DNA of 64,000 bases from Lycorma delicatula (lineage: Eukaryota > Arthropoda > Insecta > Hemiptera > Fulgoridae), in contig NC_134460.1 in the NCBI RefSeq assembly GCF_047948215.1, forward strand, positions 14,939,501 to 15,003,500. The letters run 5' to 3'. Made by a program: the position numbers and the translations under genes. The stretch's first letter is position 1; each line of letters begins with the position of its first letter. Shown here in pieces: positions 1 to 10,489 of the stretch. The notes beneath the pieces are model-generated. The model ran no database searches, was not told the origin of the DNA, and saw only the letters and a program-made list of their open reading frames with translations.

Positions 1-1245
1 ATGGTGAATTCAACGTACATCGGGCGATTAAGAAATATTTCCGTTTTTCTTCAAACTTATTTTCGACGACCTCAATGTTATAAACATAGCAAGCCTTAAC
101 TCTTGGTTTTGCAATCAACTTATCCAGTTTACGTTCGTTAGTAACCAGTTGGAAGTCTATTCTGTTTCGTACGTTTTCTAAGGACTTGCGTCCTTCGAAA
201 AAGGACGCGTTATTCATCAACTTAAAAAGGTTCTTTTCAGAACTGTCTCTTGCTTGTGCACGTTTTTCAGTATTGAATTCGATCTAAGGGTTTAGCCAAG
301 GCGACCGGGAGAATTCCAAAACTGAATTTTTTCACTCTGAATTCAAGTCGGATGTACTACTTAAGGTTCCTGTAATGTAATACGTAACGTTTTTTGTCAT
401 ACAATGTTGTCAGTTTTTTCACTGCACACCTGTATATTTTTCAAATAAGGAGATAACATGTCTTTTTGATATTGAACATTCGGGTGCAAGCGGATAGTCC
501 TTGTGACGATCGTGTAATTCTTTTGGATACTCAAGATTTACTTCCATGATATAACCTTTTTCACCACAAACGTCTATAGTGTTAATATCGAGACTGTCAA
601 TCACCTCTTCATTCACCATCAAAAATTGGTATGGCGAAAGGGCTGAACCATGGCTGTCCTATATAAATTATTGCAATCAAGGTATTGGACCCAGGAGGTG
701 GGGTTTAATGGGCCATACTATTCTGGAATAATTGGTTTTTTTCGCCTTTGGGTACCTACTTTAAATCATCGCAAAATCACCTCTTGTGCCTTTTGCAACA
801 AACAGATGCATATCGATATCAGTCAGCAGTTCGAGTTTTTGGCGGGTAAATTTTAACATGGCATTCCTGACAAAGTGGGGGGTAGAAAAAAGTGACGGGT
901 GAAAACTGTAGTATGCATAGACGTTCTTCGAAAATTCTCAGATGTCTGCCAACAGTAATACATCGCTAAGAAGGTAAATATCGTGGTAATCGCCTAACCT
1001 CTTGCAGTCAAACGTTTTCCACATATTTTGAGCATAGGCGTACTCTTCATCTGTAATGTTCTCTCTTAGCGTACTATAGAATGCCGACTGTGATGGAAAA
1101 TGGGTTTCGAAAAACTTGCGTACATCGGTTATGTATTCATGGGGATAGACGCCTTTACGGATTAAACAATCCCTTTTCTCGGATAGCGGGAAGCAAAGTA
1201 TTTTAAAAGGCTCGCTACTCGGATAGCAAAAACAATACATAGGAC
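1..1245 (-). pseudogene. PolB pseudogene, unit 1, polymerase part (cut by window edge)
   Basis: Remains of a family B, protein-primed type DNA polymerase of the Polinton/adintovirus group, which would replicate a linear element genome. Read from high to low coordinates it shows LGDYHDIYLLSDVLLLADI (near 940-1000), DAMLKFT-like and LLTDIDMHLFV stretches (near 800-860), a motif A-like LDCNNLY (657-689), LEYPKELHDRHKDYPLAPE (near 480-545), YVLHYRNLK (near 365-390) and a motif B-like KLMNNASFF (near 200-230). In-frame stops, for example just after the LLLADI stretch at 938, and frame changes between blocks show it is dead. The DTDS motif C lies outside the window or is lost. Confidence 0.88.
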
Positions 1246-1794
1246 TAGAGTAATTAAATTTTTTGTATTAACCATATACTACGCAAAAACAGAAACACCC
1301 AGTTTAAAACCTCTATCATTACACAAGATACCACGGATGTTTCTGGTTAGTTTAAATTTACGACGCAATGCCGCATAACATATGCAGTCCACGAGTATGT
1401 GGCGCACAGTTACGCGGCAGTTGTATCGTGCGCATAAAGGTACTTGTCCTCTTGTAAACAGGTACTCGTGTGTCCTATCCGCAATCGACAGAGAACTACT
1501 TCCTTTTACACTCCCTATCGAAATTTTTTTATATATATATATATATATATATATTCATTTTTTAAATTCGTCTGTGATAGTTGTAAGATTTTTGTGATAT
1601 TAGTTGTAAGACTTTAAACATAATAGTTTTACGTTTTATGTCCTTTTTTAGTTTGAAGTTTTATTTATTTTTTAATATGATAGTTTTTAACGTAGTTTTA
1701 AGTTACATGTTAGTGTTTTTGTTATCCGAGAATGGGCCTTTTACACCCATTCCGGATTTTGTTTCCTGTGATAGTAGTTTAAGTTTTAATTTTA
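1246..1794 (-). mobile_element. LINE-derived insertion in PolB, unit 1
   Basis: Separates two parts of the PolB reading. The part nearest 1246 translates on the minus strand into the C-terminal end of a non-LTR retrotransposon ORF2, with a Cys/His pattern around CRVTVRHILV and an ending like the GLIQKI of unit 5. The part at 1550-1790 is AT-rich and includes a (TA)n run and a segment resembling a LINE 3' UTR. The order suggests a rearranged or double insertion. It occupies the same PolB position in all five units, so it predates the amplification. Confidence 0.65.
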
Positions 1795-2600
1795 TGTAAC
1801 AACCTTAATTACTTTGATAACGTCCTACCGTTTTTCGCCCTAAAAAAAGTATTTTAAATACGGCGTCATTATCCAGAAAGTCTTTTGCCAGATTATCTAC
1901 AAGTTTTTTTCGAGTTATGAAAGAATCTGTAGAGTCCAAGAACCGCAACTAACCGATGGACAGTGACTGTAATCGCTCGGATTTGTTGGCGATGCAGTTT
2001 ATTTTTGCATCGTTCTTGTATTTATTCAAAGCTTGAACTATGTGGTGGCTATCGTATCCGCGGAGTTATGAAGAAATACAGGAATATGCTCGATGCGCTT
2101 ATAGTTTATATTAACTTGTTACCAAAAAAACCGTGAAGGTATGCGAGTGATGACGTACTCGATCGTCATTAAACCCAAAATGACAGAAAACACTCGGTAG
2201 ACCTGTTAAATGTTTCAGTGTCTTCGGGTGTCATCACCATCGATTTTTCGGTAATCATGTGCAATCTATCGGCGTGACCGAGGAATTCATCCACCGCAAA
2301 AGCAATTCATTTATCGTTTTACCGTGTCGCTACAATTTCAACAAATTTTTGTCTAAATTTTGTTTGCCAACAAGTGGATCCGATGAACTGAAGCGGTGCA
2401 AGCAGTACGGACGCTATTGACTGCAGCAATGAGCCTTTGTGAGACCCGAAAGGAGACGGGATAATCCGTTTTTACCGTCTTTAGTATTTATAAAACAATA
2501 ATGGAATTTATCTCGCCTCCCCTGCAAGCAGCAATTGGTGTATGCAGTGAGTACGATAGCGGTTTTCGGTAACACGAACTGGGTGCAGATGATCGTTATC
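1795..2600 (-). pseudogene. PolB pseudogene, unit 1, N-terminal/exonuclease part
   Basis: Continues PolB upstream of the LINE insertion. Minus-strand reading gives DVIKVIKVVT (near 1795-1830), LAKDFLDNDAVFK (near 1850-1890), a YDSHHIVQALNKYKNDAK stretch (near 2000-2060), and the N-terminal HYCFINTKDGKNGLSRLLSG with a Cys-rich YCLHRF end (near 2340-2530). A TAG at 2414-2416 interrupts this last block. Units 2 and 3 have a sense codon there and unit 4 has the same stop. Similarity to PolB ends near 2590, where unrelated AT-rich DNA begins. Confidence 0.85.
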
Positions 2601-3237
2601 TTCTAACTTTGATGATGGAACTTCCTTTTTTAAAAAGTTCTCATGTTACCTACATTAATGCTAGGATACAGTTGGATTTTCAATTTTGAAAATTAAAGTT
2701 ACAAAAAGTTATGTTATAAGTACGAGTCTCATTCAACCCCGTTGTTTTTGTGATTTACACGTTTATTTGTCGGGATAATTATTTATTTCAATAATTTAGC
2801 ACGATTTTGTTGCAAAAAATTATTATTTTAGTAAATTAATAAAAAATTAAAAAAATAACCAAAAAAATAGGGTATCGCGACTGCTTCTCCGATAAGGTTG
2901 AAAATCAGGCGAAGGTTGGATTATATTTAGATAAATATTTATACCGAATATCAGCTCTGTAGATCGACGGATTTTCGAGATATGACACAAAAACCGATCG
3001 GAAATAATATTGAATGTCTGCCATCCCTAAAATCTGATCCAGTTAAAAGCTATGGAATTTTAAATAACTTAATAAATATGTTCATATTTCTAAAGCTCAA
3101 TTTTCTTCGATATCTGTAGAAAAATTCAAAAATTTAATTCTCGGAAAAAATCCTTCATTTTTAAAAATATTTTTTATAAAATTTACCGCCATCAGTGCTC
3201 TATAGATAAAACTTTTTTGAGCCATTTTAGAAGAATT
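2601..3237. other. Unassigned AT-rich spacer, unit 1
   Basis: No coding region or RNA gene seen. It contains A/T-homopolymer-rich sequence (2800-2870) and a stretch from 2870 that recurs in units 2-4 (13393, 22827, 33312). It lies between the broken N-terminal edge of PolB and the Merlin fragment and may be an unrecognised non-autonomous element. Confidence 0.6.
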
Positions 3238-3960
3238 TAATTTGAGTGACCTCCCGTTAGTGTCAACGGTTTGAGAACATTTCTTTGAGGATCAACAAAA
3301 TGGTACCGATGATTCACAATATAACGGCGGAACTTTTCCGTTTCCGGCGCATCAATTCGGTACGGTGGTCAAGCAAGAATCCGAGTAAAATATGCTCATG
3401 TCATTAACGTTGTCTTCGGTAGCATTCAGGAGGGTTTGAAGCAGTTTTCACGACGCAACATTGGCCGTTTTCAGAAAAAAAATGCCGCCAAAATTCATTG
3501 TTTTTGGTAGACGCGACTGGCATGATTTTTACACCTTTAGAGTAGCGTCTGATTGATTTCGATGACCGTATCGTTTCCCCCAATTTTAGCTTGCCTGTGT
3601 TGATCAGAACAGTTGAAACACATTTTTCTAATGAAATTATTCCAGTCTACTACTGTATTCGGACTGTTACCCTATTCTGTGACGCCTAGTAACATTTGAT
3701 CGTCGAAACGTTTGGCTATGTATAGAACATGCATGAGAGTCACGAAGCTGAGGTACGAGTTACTTCAGCCACGTACGGACATCCGTATCGACTTTTGACC
3801 GCCAAATACTACACCGTCGGTTTCGTAAAGACGTGTAGCGTGTTCGTTGTGACATGTCCTGGTTTCCGGTAGAATGACATCGCGTTCGTTAGTCCGAAAA
3901 TTCCAAACATTCATATTAAACGTCGGAAGCAAAATTAAAGCGCACAGAACCAATTTTAGG
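3238..3960 (-). mobile_element. Merlin (IS1595/ISXO2-like) transposase fragment, unit 1
   Basis: Minus-strand translation, with several stops and frame changes, gives an NTVVDWNNFIRK stretch (near 3610-3660), a KIGGNDTVIEI segment that would carry the first catalytic Asp/Glu region (near 3545-3590), and a terminal RYIVNHRYHFVDP (near 3280-3330). This order and these motifs are typical of ISXO2/IS1595-like transposases, the core of Merlin DNA transposons. Many in-frame stops show it is inactive. I saw no clear terminal inverted repeats. Confidence 0.75.
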
Positions 3961-4139
3961 TAGCCGGCTGCAATACATTAGATGTAGGTACGGAGTTAGA
4001 TTTAAGTAGTTGTTATAAGAAAACTTGTAATCTTATCTTTTCCGTTCGTGCAATTTAATCAAATAGCATTCCTATATTGTTAAAAATAATAATAGTTGGG
4101 TATTTAAAATAATAAAGACTTCGAAAACGGGTCCAGCGA

Positions 4140-4548
4140 GTCCGAAAGGACAATGCATAAGATTGGGTGTTGCACTACGATAACGCGCCAGCTCATACTT
4201 TACTTTCAATTCGAGAATTTCTGGGGAATAAGAACACTCCCCTACTTCCATAACCTTGCTACAGCCCAGATCTCGCTCCGTGTGATTTCTACTCTTGCCT
4301 AAGTTGAAATTGAAGTTGCAAGGTCATTGTTTCGGGACGATAGAAAACATAAAAAAAAACTGCGAACGATGAGCTGCACACACTTAAAATGAATTCCTGT
4401 AATGCTATGAACAGTGAAAGAAACGTTGGAACCGCTGTGTAACTTCCCAATGGTCATTTCTTGAAAAAGATAACTTGTAATTTCTGGTAAGTCCAATAGA
4501 TAAATTAATAAAAAATCAGTACCCTTATTTTTGGGACAAACCTGGTAT
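4140..4548 (+). mobile_element. mariner transposase C-terminal fragment, unit 1
   Basis: Plus-strand reading gives WVLHYDNAPAHT, then YSPDLAPCDF, and after a +1 frame change LPKLKLKLQGHCFGTIENI and RWNRCVTSQ. These are the second and third DD(E/D) blocks and the C-terminus of a mariner transposase. Stops within the blocks make it a pseudogene. The N-terminal half is missing. The block next to GGGACAAACCTGGTAT at about 4530-4547 may be its 3' end. Confidence 0.8.
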
Positions 4549-5460
4549 GGTTAATTTTAAGTGATAGTTTACGTAAGTTAACGATTAAGTATAAACGTTT
4601 TGTGATGTAATCATTTTTGTCCTTGTTACTTGTATAGCTGATATATTTGAATAACTTCCCTAATATTTAATCTGTCTGTATATCATACTAATAATTTTTT
4701 TCTGAATAGGATAAAATAGATGGTTGTAAATAGATAAATAGATAAATAAATAGATAAATAGATAAATAGATGGTTGTAAATTAATAAATTACTTAAGAAT
4801 AATAACGAATACGATTCGGTTCTGCGTATGAAACGTATGTGAATCGCTCTACCAAACTATATGAAACTCGCAAGGTGGAACCAAGTTGGATTGTAGGCCA
4901 TGAAAAATTTCGTAGTATGTGCCCAGGACCCCAGAATGGGGGAGATTCAAAATTCGAATATTAATGGACCGATTTATCTTTTTTCTGGTGTACGTACGAC
5001 TTAAATGGTGATTCTTACATTTCAAACTCACAAAATTCTCTGGATCTCAAAAAAGTAGTGTTTCAAATTTCAAAAATTATTAAATGCGTTCAAATACAAT
5101 AATCCCCTCGTTAAATTTATCGTTATTACGACGTGAAATACGTATTTTTCTCAGCCCAATCTCTTAAGAAAATTTTTATGAATTTGTATCAATATTTGAA
5201 ATAGAGGTGGGGACAACCAGGTTAAAGACGTGTACGCTAGTTTTTTTTAATAAAATGGAAATTCAAATTGCTTCAGATTAAAATTAATAAAACTTAGGTA
5301 GATAATCTAATGCTTCCTTTTTATTTTTGTGGCCAGTGTGTGGAAATAAAATATACTGCTAGTAAAAAAAGACGGTTTGAGATTCTGAGGTTGTACGATT
5401 ATGTATATACATATATTTGAATGTGTTTTTTTATAATGAAATAATTTAAAGAATAAAAGT
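4549..5460. other. Unassigned spacer with TAGATAAA minisatellite, unit 1
   Basis: No gene recognised. At 4720-4775 there is a short minisatellite of TAGATAAA-type repeats flanked by two copies of ATGGTTGTAAAT. Unit 4 has the same structure (35163-35220), while units 2 and 3 have a single short form (14181-14200, 23615-23635). The rest is AT-rich unit sequence. Confidence 0.6.
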
Positions 5461-5955
5461 AAAAACCGACTTCAAAAAATAATAGTACTAAAAAGTGACA
5501 AATAATTATATTTTATTTTATTACCTAAAATAAAAGTATTTACAACAAATGTTTAACACAAGTTAAACAAAAACAAAAAAAAACAAATTTCTTTAATTTG
5601 TATAATGCAAATTCTACTTCAAACAATGAAAAATTGATAATAGAAGTTTTACTACAATAAAATGAGATCTACAAAAAATATAATATCAGAATAAAATGCG
5701 ATACTGAAAATGAGGTTTAATGGTGAGATGCTCTCTTTTATATGTTCTTGAGATCCCGCATTACATGTGGAAATCCCGCTTAGCCGCCTACCGGTCGGTT
5801 GAGGTACTAACTTTTGGTAACTTTGTTTAACATGTAGGCTGGCACCGACTTCAAACATTTTTATTTGTTGTAAATACTTTTACTTTAGTATTAATAAATA
5901 AAAATATAATTGTTTATAACTTTTTAGTAGTATTATTTGTTGGAGTTGGATTATA
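5461..5955. mobile_element. Foldback MITE, unit 1
   Basis: The left arm at about 5461-5552, beginning AAAAACCGACTTCAAAAAAT, is the imperfect inverted copy of the right arm at about 5858-5955, which reads back through ATTTGTTGTAAATACTTTTA. About 300 bp of interior has no transposase, so it fits a non-autonomous inverted-repeat element about 0.5 kb long. A second CCGACTTCAAA inside, near 5850, resembles the outer end. Confidence 0.8.
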
Positions 5956-6004
5956 TTTTTGTTTTTTAAATTTTTTATTTCACAATTTTTAGTAGTATCT
6001 AGTA

Positions 6005-6006
<2 letters not shown>

Positions 6007-6061
<55 letters not shown>
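6007..6061. repeat. (TA)n microsatellite, unit 1
   Basis: Pure TA run of about 55 bp. Its length differs between units (about 55, 70, 22 and 51 bp in units 1-4) and accounts for most of the offset changes between otherwise identical units. Confidence 0.95.
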
Positions 6062-6066
<5 letters not shown>

Positions 6067-7314
6067 TTATTGTTAGGCCTACGAAACGCGCTGCTTAAAT
6101 CAGACAGCGATGTTTAAAAGAAAGTTACCAAGAAAGAAATGATGGTTTAAGGAAAAATAGAGAAAGAAATGCCGTGAAAATGTCTTATGCATCCTGCTTT
6201 TTAAAGTTGGCTAAAAGTTATATATATATATATATATAATATAATAAATGTATATATTTATGTACATACTTGTATACTCGTATATATTGTTTTACGTAAA
6301 AGGAAAACAGTTTAAACTAAATTTATTAAATTTGACTTCTTATTTTTGTGTTAGACAGATTGATTGTATTACATTTTTATTTTTTACGAGTAAATTGAAT
6401 CTGAGTTGGAGAAATATCGAGGGAATGCTGCTATGTCTCCAGGGAGATAGATGTGAAAAATTGACTTGTGCGTTTTTTTTACCTATATATTATTTTTGCT
6501 ACGTATGTTTAAGTCTAATCGATGATTCTTTTTTATTTTATACAGAAATTTTTTCTGTCGGTCCAGTTTAAGTTTTTCAAACGACGTAGAAGATTTAAAA
6601 AATATTACATAGTTGGCATTGACGATTTAAGTTTTGTTTTGCCAGCATCATTGCTTTTAATAGTTTCTTACGGCGTTACGATAGTATGATATTCCGATGT
6701 ATAATATATTTCGTACAAGAAGTCAAGAAATTATTTGGAAAGCTTATGGTAATTAATAACACATTTTCACTTCCCGTAGTTTAGTTTCTGGTTATTAGTA
6801 ATCTCTTGACATTGTTTGTTTTCATTCTTTTATCAAGATGTATTTTTTATTTATCATTGCGTTTCTTAAGATCAGCTATTTTCATACTGGCCACTTTTTT
6901 GTAGGTATATCTTACTTTCAATTAAATATAATATTAAATAATTGTAAAATAATGTGAAGTTTAAAAAAAATATTAAATCTATTTTTAAAACAAAAATTGA
7001 AACTTTTTCTTTAGATTTTGAGATACGAGACTTTGCTGGTCTCGTATTTCAAAATGTTCTTTAAGAGTAGGTAAAATTTTTCACTTAATTTATAGCTCTT
7101 TAGGTAGCTAAGACACTGTCTGATGGTGTTTGGTCTTATTCAACTTCCCTCTCCAAAAGAGGTGGATGCAAAAATCTTTCATTCTCCATTTTTCGTCTCT
7201 GAACTCAGACATACTTTTAGTAATCGTATGATTCCATTACGTTAGCGCACGAGTTAGGCTATGTATTTTGAAGATTTCATTCGGTGATGGGTATTTGGAT
7301 GATAAATATAATTT
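6062..7314. other. Unassigned AT-rich unit sequence, unit 1
   Basis: Contains a second short TA run (about 6220-6240). It also has a 107-codon open frame (6248-6571, +) that persists in all four units but shows no recognisable domain. The units are too alike at DNA level for that persistence to mean selection. No RNA gene or transposon end recognised. Confidence 0.5.
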
Positions 7315-8010
7315 TTGCCTTTTTACTTCCTTGTACGAAGTAAAGTATTGTGATTGCGAAAAATGTCCGTTTTCAGATTTCAACGAAAATATCCATTTTG
7401 AACATCCTTGAATCCATTTTGACTAGTTTCGGCGTGACGTATGTATCTCACATAATTCAAAAACGATTAGCCGTAGGATGTTGAAATTTTGGATTTAGGT
7501 CTGTTGTAACATTTAGTTGTGCACCTCCCCTTTTGATTGCAATCGATTGTACCAAAAGTGTCCAAAAAAGCCCAAAATCCAAATTTCTTTGGATTTTCGA
7601 CTTTTTCTTAATCGCAGTAATAAGCCCTCATTAACAGCTTTTCAACAATATATCAGTGATACTTATTTCCATTAGTTCTAGAGTTTTAGCCAAATAAAAT
7701 TTTAATTATTGAAATGTTTGGATCTTACAAGGGGAAGGTATATCGGTTCGAATCAGACTTAATATTTTTGTTTTTAACTTTTCTTTAATTTAATTTAGAT
7801 TTATTTATTATTCTTAACCTCTGATTATAAAAACGTTTTTACGATAAACAATAATTCTATAATGAAAAAAATTGTTTGAGAAATTAACAGAAGTTATTAA
7901 TGAAATAAAATTTTATGTACTTTTCATTTAAAAAAAAAGTGTATATGTAATTTAATAGGCGTACAAAGAAGTCATTTGGTTTTACATCATATTTTCTGTT
8001 TCGCTTGATA
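7315..8010. repeat. Dispersed repeat, unit 1 (paralogue at 47.2-48.3 kb)
   Basis: Starts near the ACTTCCTTGTACGAAGTAAA palindrome-like motif and runs through several blocks that match 47165-48275 in the same order and orientation, for example TCCATTTTGACTAGTTTCGG and GTTGTAACAT(T/C)TAGTTGTGCACCT. It has no coding capacity. It is probably a non-autonomous transposon that inserted independently at the two places. Confidence 0.8.
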
Positions 8011-9879
8011 TCTTGAGATACTTACAAATCGATCGTTGATGCCATTTAATTTTAATAAGAGGGTGAGATGGTACAGTCACAATCAGTCGCGTACCCGAAA
8101 ATTTTACTGAAAGGTAGAGCAGTATTTTAGTTCTTTACTTGCACGCTTATATACTTTAATTTCCACTTAGTCTGTCGAGGACGAAGCTAGAGTTTAACTT
8201 TCCTGGCGTACTCGAATTATGGAACTCTTTTCCGGTTTTTATATTATAAATATCTGTATTTCAGGATTTTCAGTTTCTGTGAGACACTTGTACAAAAAAT
8301 GTTTTTATATCGGATGTGTATTCTCCCGATACGATAAAACATACAGTCTGCGCACAATTTAAAAAAATCAAATTTTATAAATCATCTCGTAGTAACAATA
8401 TACACGAACGGTAAGTACAAACATCTTGGTAAAACAAAATATCCAAATTTTACAGGTAACACAAAAACCAAGATTTGAACGTATTTCAGTTTTACTGATA
8501 CAAAAAGTTTATAAAAAACGATAACACGATACCACACAAATGAACGTAATAAACGCGATGTTGACCGATTTATATTCGAACACATCCTTAAATAGTTTCG
8601 TAATATTTTATGGCGGCTCAATTAATAATACAGATACCGGTAATCAAGGAACAGATAATTTGCCGTGAAAATTCTTCGGTAAAAGTTTAATTTGAAACTG
8701 CCATTTAATATTTAATAATTTAAAAATAAAATCGCTTACCGTAGTAATTGATAACTTTTATTTTAATTTTAATCGTTGTGAATCGAAAATTTATCTTTAT
8801 CTCAGACATTTTTACAATCCATTCGGTATAGGTGTACCGACCGGTTGTTTGATCGTATTATTTTTCGTAGAATTTATTTAGCGTCCGAAAAATTATGTTT
8901 ACAATCCTTAAGATGTCTTAACGCGTCGTCTTATCCCATTATTCTTGGTATACCGGTATTCATGCTCCTTGTTGTTTACAATTTTTCTACTGTCTTTTTA
9001 AAATCCGGTTCCTTTTGACATCATTCTTGTCACGTACAAAGAAAATTTCAACCGCCTATTCTTCATTGCAACGACGGCAGTTTATTTTGTCGTTCAATTT
9101 ACTCTTTATTTCTTTGTATATTTTCTTTTTTACTTAATATACTCCAGAATTCTCGTTCCGTGAATATATGTTATCCCCTCGCTTTCTTTTTAAAATGATA
9201 CTCGTAATTTAATAATTGATATTTAAATACTACAAATATCGCATAAATTCCGATGATTTAAAACGTTTTCATTTTTCCATCCGGGAGTTATTTTATGATC
9301 GGATTTCCTTCCGGATACGAACCCGAAATCGTGCATGAAAATCAGAGACACTATAATTCCTCCTCCGATCGTGATTATAAACAAATTAATACGCTTTATG
9401 AATTTAAAAAAGATTATTAATCTAGTTATTATAGTAAAAATAATATCTGATTTGATCCGCTTATACGAATCAACAAGACTCATATTTAGTGACATAATAA
9501 TCCATAGTTAATTTATTCGTTGTACATTTTTTCGGGTAAATAATAGTGAGTATAAAATTATCATAGTATCGCGTTTGCAAATTTTAAGTAGGTAAGAAGG
9601 CTTATAAAAGAGAGAACGGAGAAAAGACGATATAAATGTATACTTTAATGTAATTAAGATAATTATATCAATAAAATTACTCGAATTACGTTTTAAATTT
9701 TACTTCAAAATAATCTACGGTATATACATAACTTACTCTAGCGAAAGAGTAGATTTTTGTGTAACGTAACTGCACGTATGATTATCGCTTTGTAGCCTCC
9801 TTGATTTTTTTAATCGTTCTAATCATCTTCAAACAGACCTCAATCTACTACCATCTCGTTCGTGGCCGTCCTTTTTTAC
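8011..9879. other. Unassigned AT-rich unit sequence, unit 1
   Basis: No convincing gene. Short open frames at 8382-8621 and 9223-9495 (both minus) encode hydrophobic, AT-driven peptides. Single-base indels in homopolymers break them differently in the other units. This is where unit 1 stops resembling unit 4 (about 8560) and starts resembling unit 2. Confidence 0.5.
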
Positions 9880-10170
9880 GCCTCTCTTTTTCTGTTTAGC
9901 CTTTAGCACCACCGTAAAATATTACCTTCAGAGGATGATATATATGAATGTAAATGAAATTTAGTCTTGTACAGTGTCAGGTCGACCTTTCCTGAAATGT
10001 GTGGTTAATTGAAACCCGATCACCTAAGAATACCGGTGTCCACGATCTAGTATTCAATTCCGTATAAAATTAACTGCCTTGACTAGGATTTGAATCTTAG
10101 AACTGTCGACCTCGAAATCAGCTGATTTGCGATGACGAGCTAAGAAATAGATCAGCCCGGTGGGCTTCTA
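9880..10170 (-). mobile_element. tRNA-like SINE, unit 1
   Basis: Minus-strand sequence starts near AGCCCACCGGGCTGATC (about 10150-10168), followed by an A-box-like TTAGCTCGTC and a B-box-like GATTCAAATCC (plus-strand GGATTTGAATC at 10085-10095). About 190 bp of non-tRNA body follows and ends towards 9880. The layout and size suit a tRNA-derived SINE transcribed by RNA polymerase III. It is present in every complete unit. Confidence 0.65.
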
Positions 10171-10489
10171 TTTTACGCATAGACGTATCAATTTATACAA
10201 CCTGTGTGATAGCCCTTTATATGATATTCTACTCGTATTTGTTTACACCGATTAAGCTGCTTTTTAGATTAAAAAAACCGGCTTTTTTAGTTTATTTAAC
10301 TTTTTTTATAGCGTCCGTAATTTAAAAATTACTTTACACTGTTTTTTTGTAGTAAAATCCTAAGTACCTACACCAAAAGTCCATTCCCGTAGTCATCGAT
10401 CTCCTACATACTTTCACACCCAAAACTCATGCCTCAAATCCATATATCATTATACTTTCAATTACTGTTCCAAAAGTCCTCTTGAATAA
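10171..10489. other. Spacer at unit 1/2 junction
   Basis: AT-rich, with no gene. It ends at the joint CCTCTTGAATAATTATAATG (about 10477-10498), where PolB sequence begins. The PolB C-terminus with motif C has been deleted at this joint; compare the unit 3/4 junction, where it is kept. Confidence 0.6.

Noticed and set aside
650..856. Plus-strand open frames over the PolB region (650-856, 10523-10717, 1382-1597)
   Set aside because: They are the opposite strand of PolB or LINE coding sequence, where the minus-strand translation is clearly recognisable.
6248..6571. 107-codon open frame kept in all four complete units
   Set aside because: The units are almost identical in DNA, so persistence says nothing about selection. 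The peptide is hydrophobic and AT-driven and has no domain.
9223..9495. 90-codon minus-strand frame with an apparent membrane segment
   Set aside because: Open only in units 1 and 2. Homopolymer indels destroy it in units 3 and 4, and no homology is recognised.
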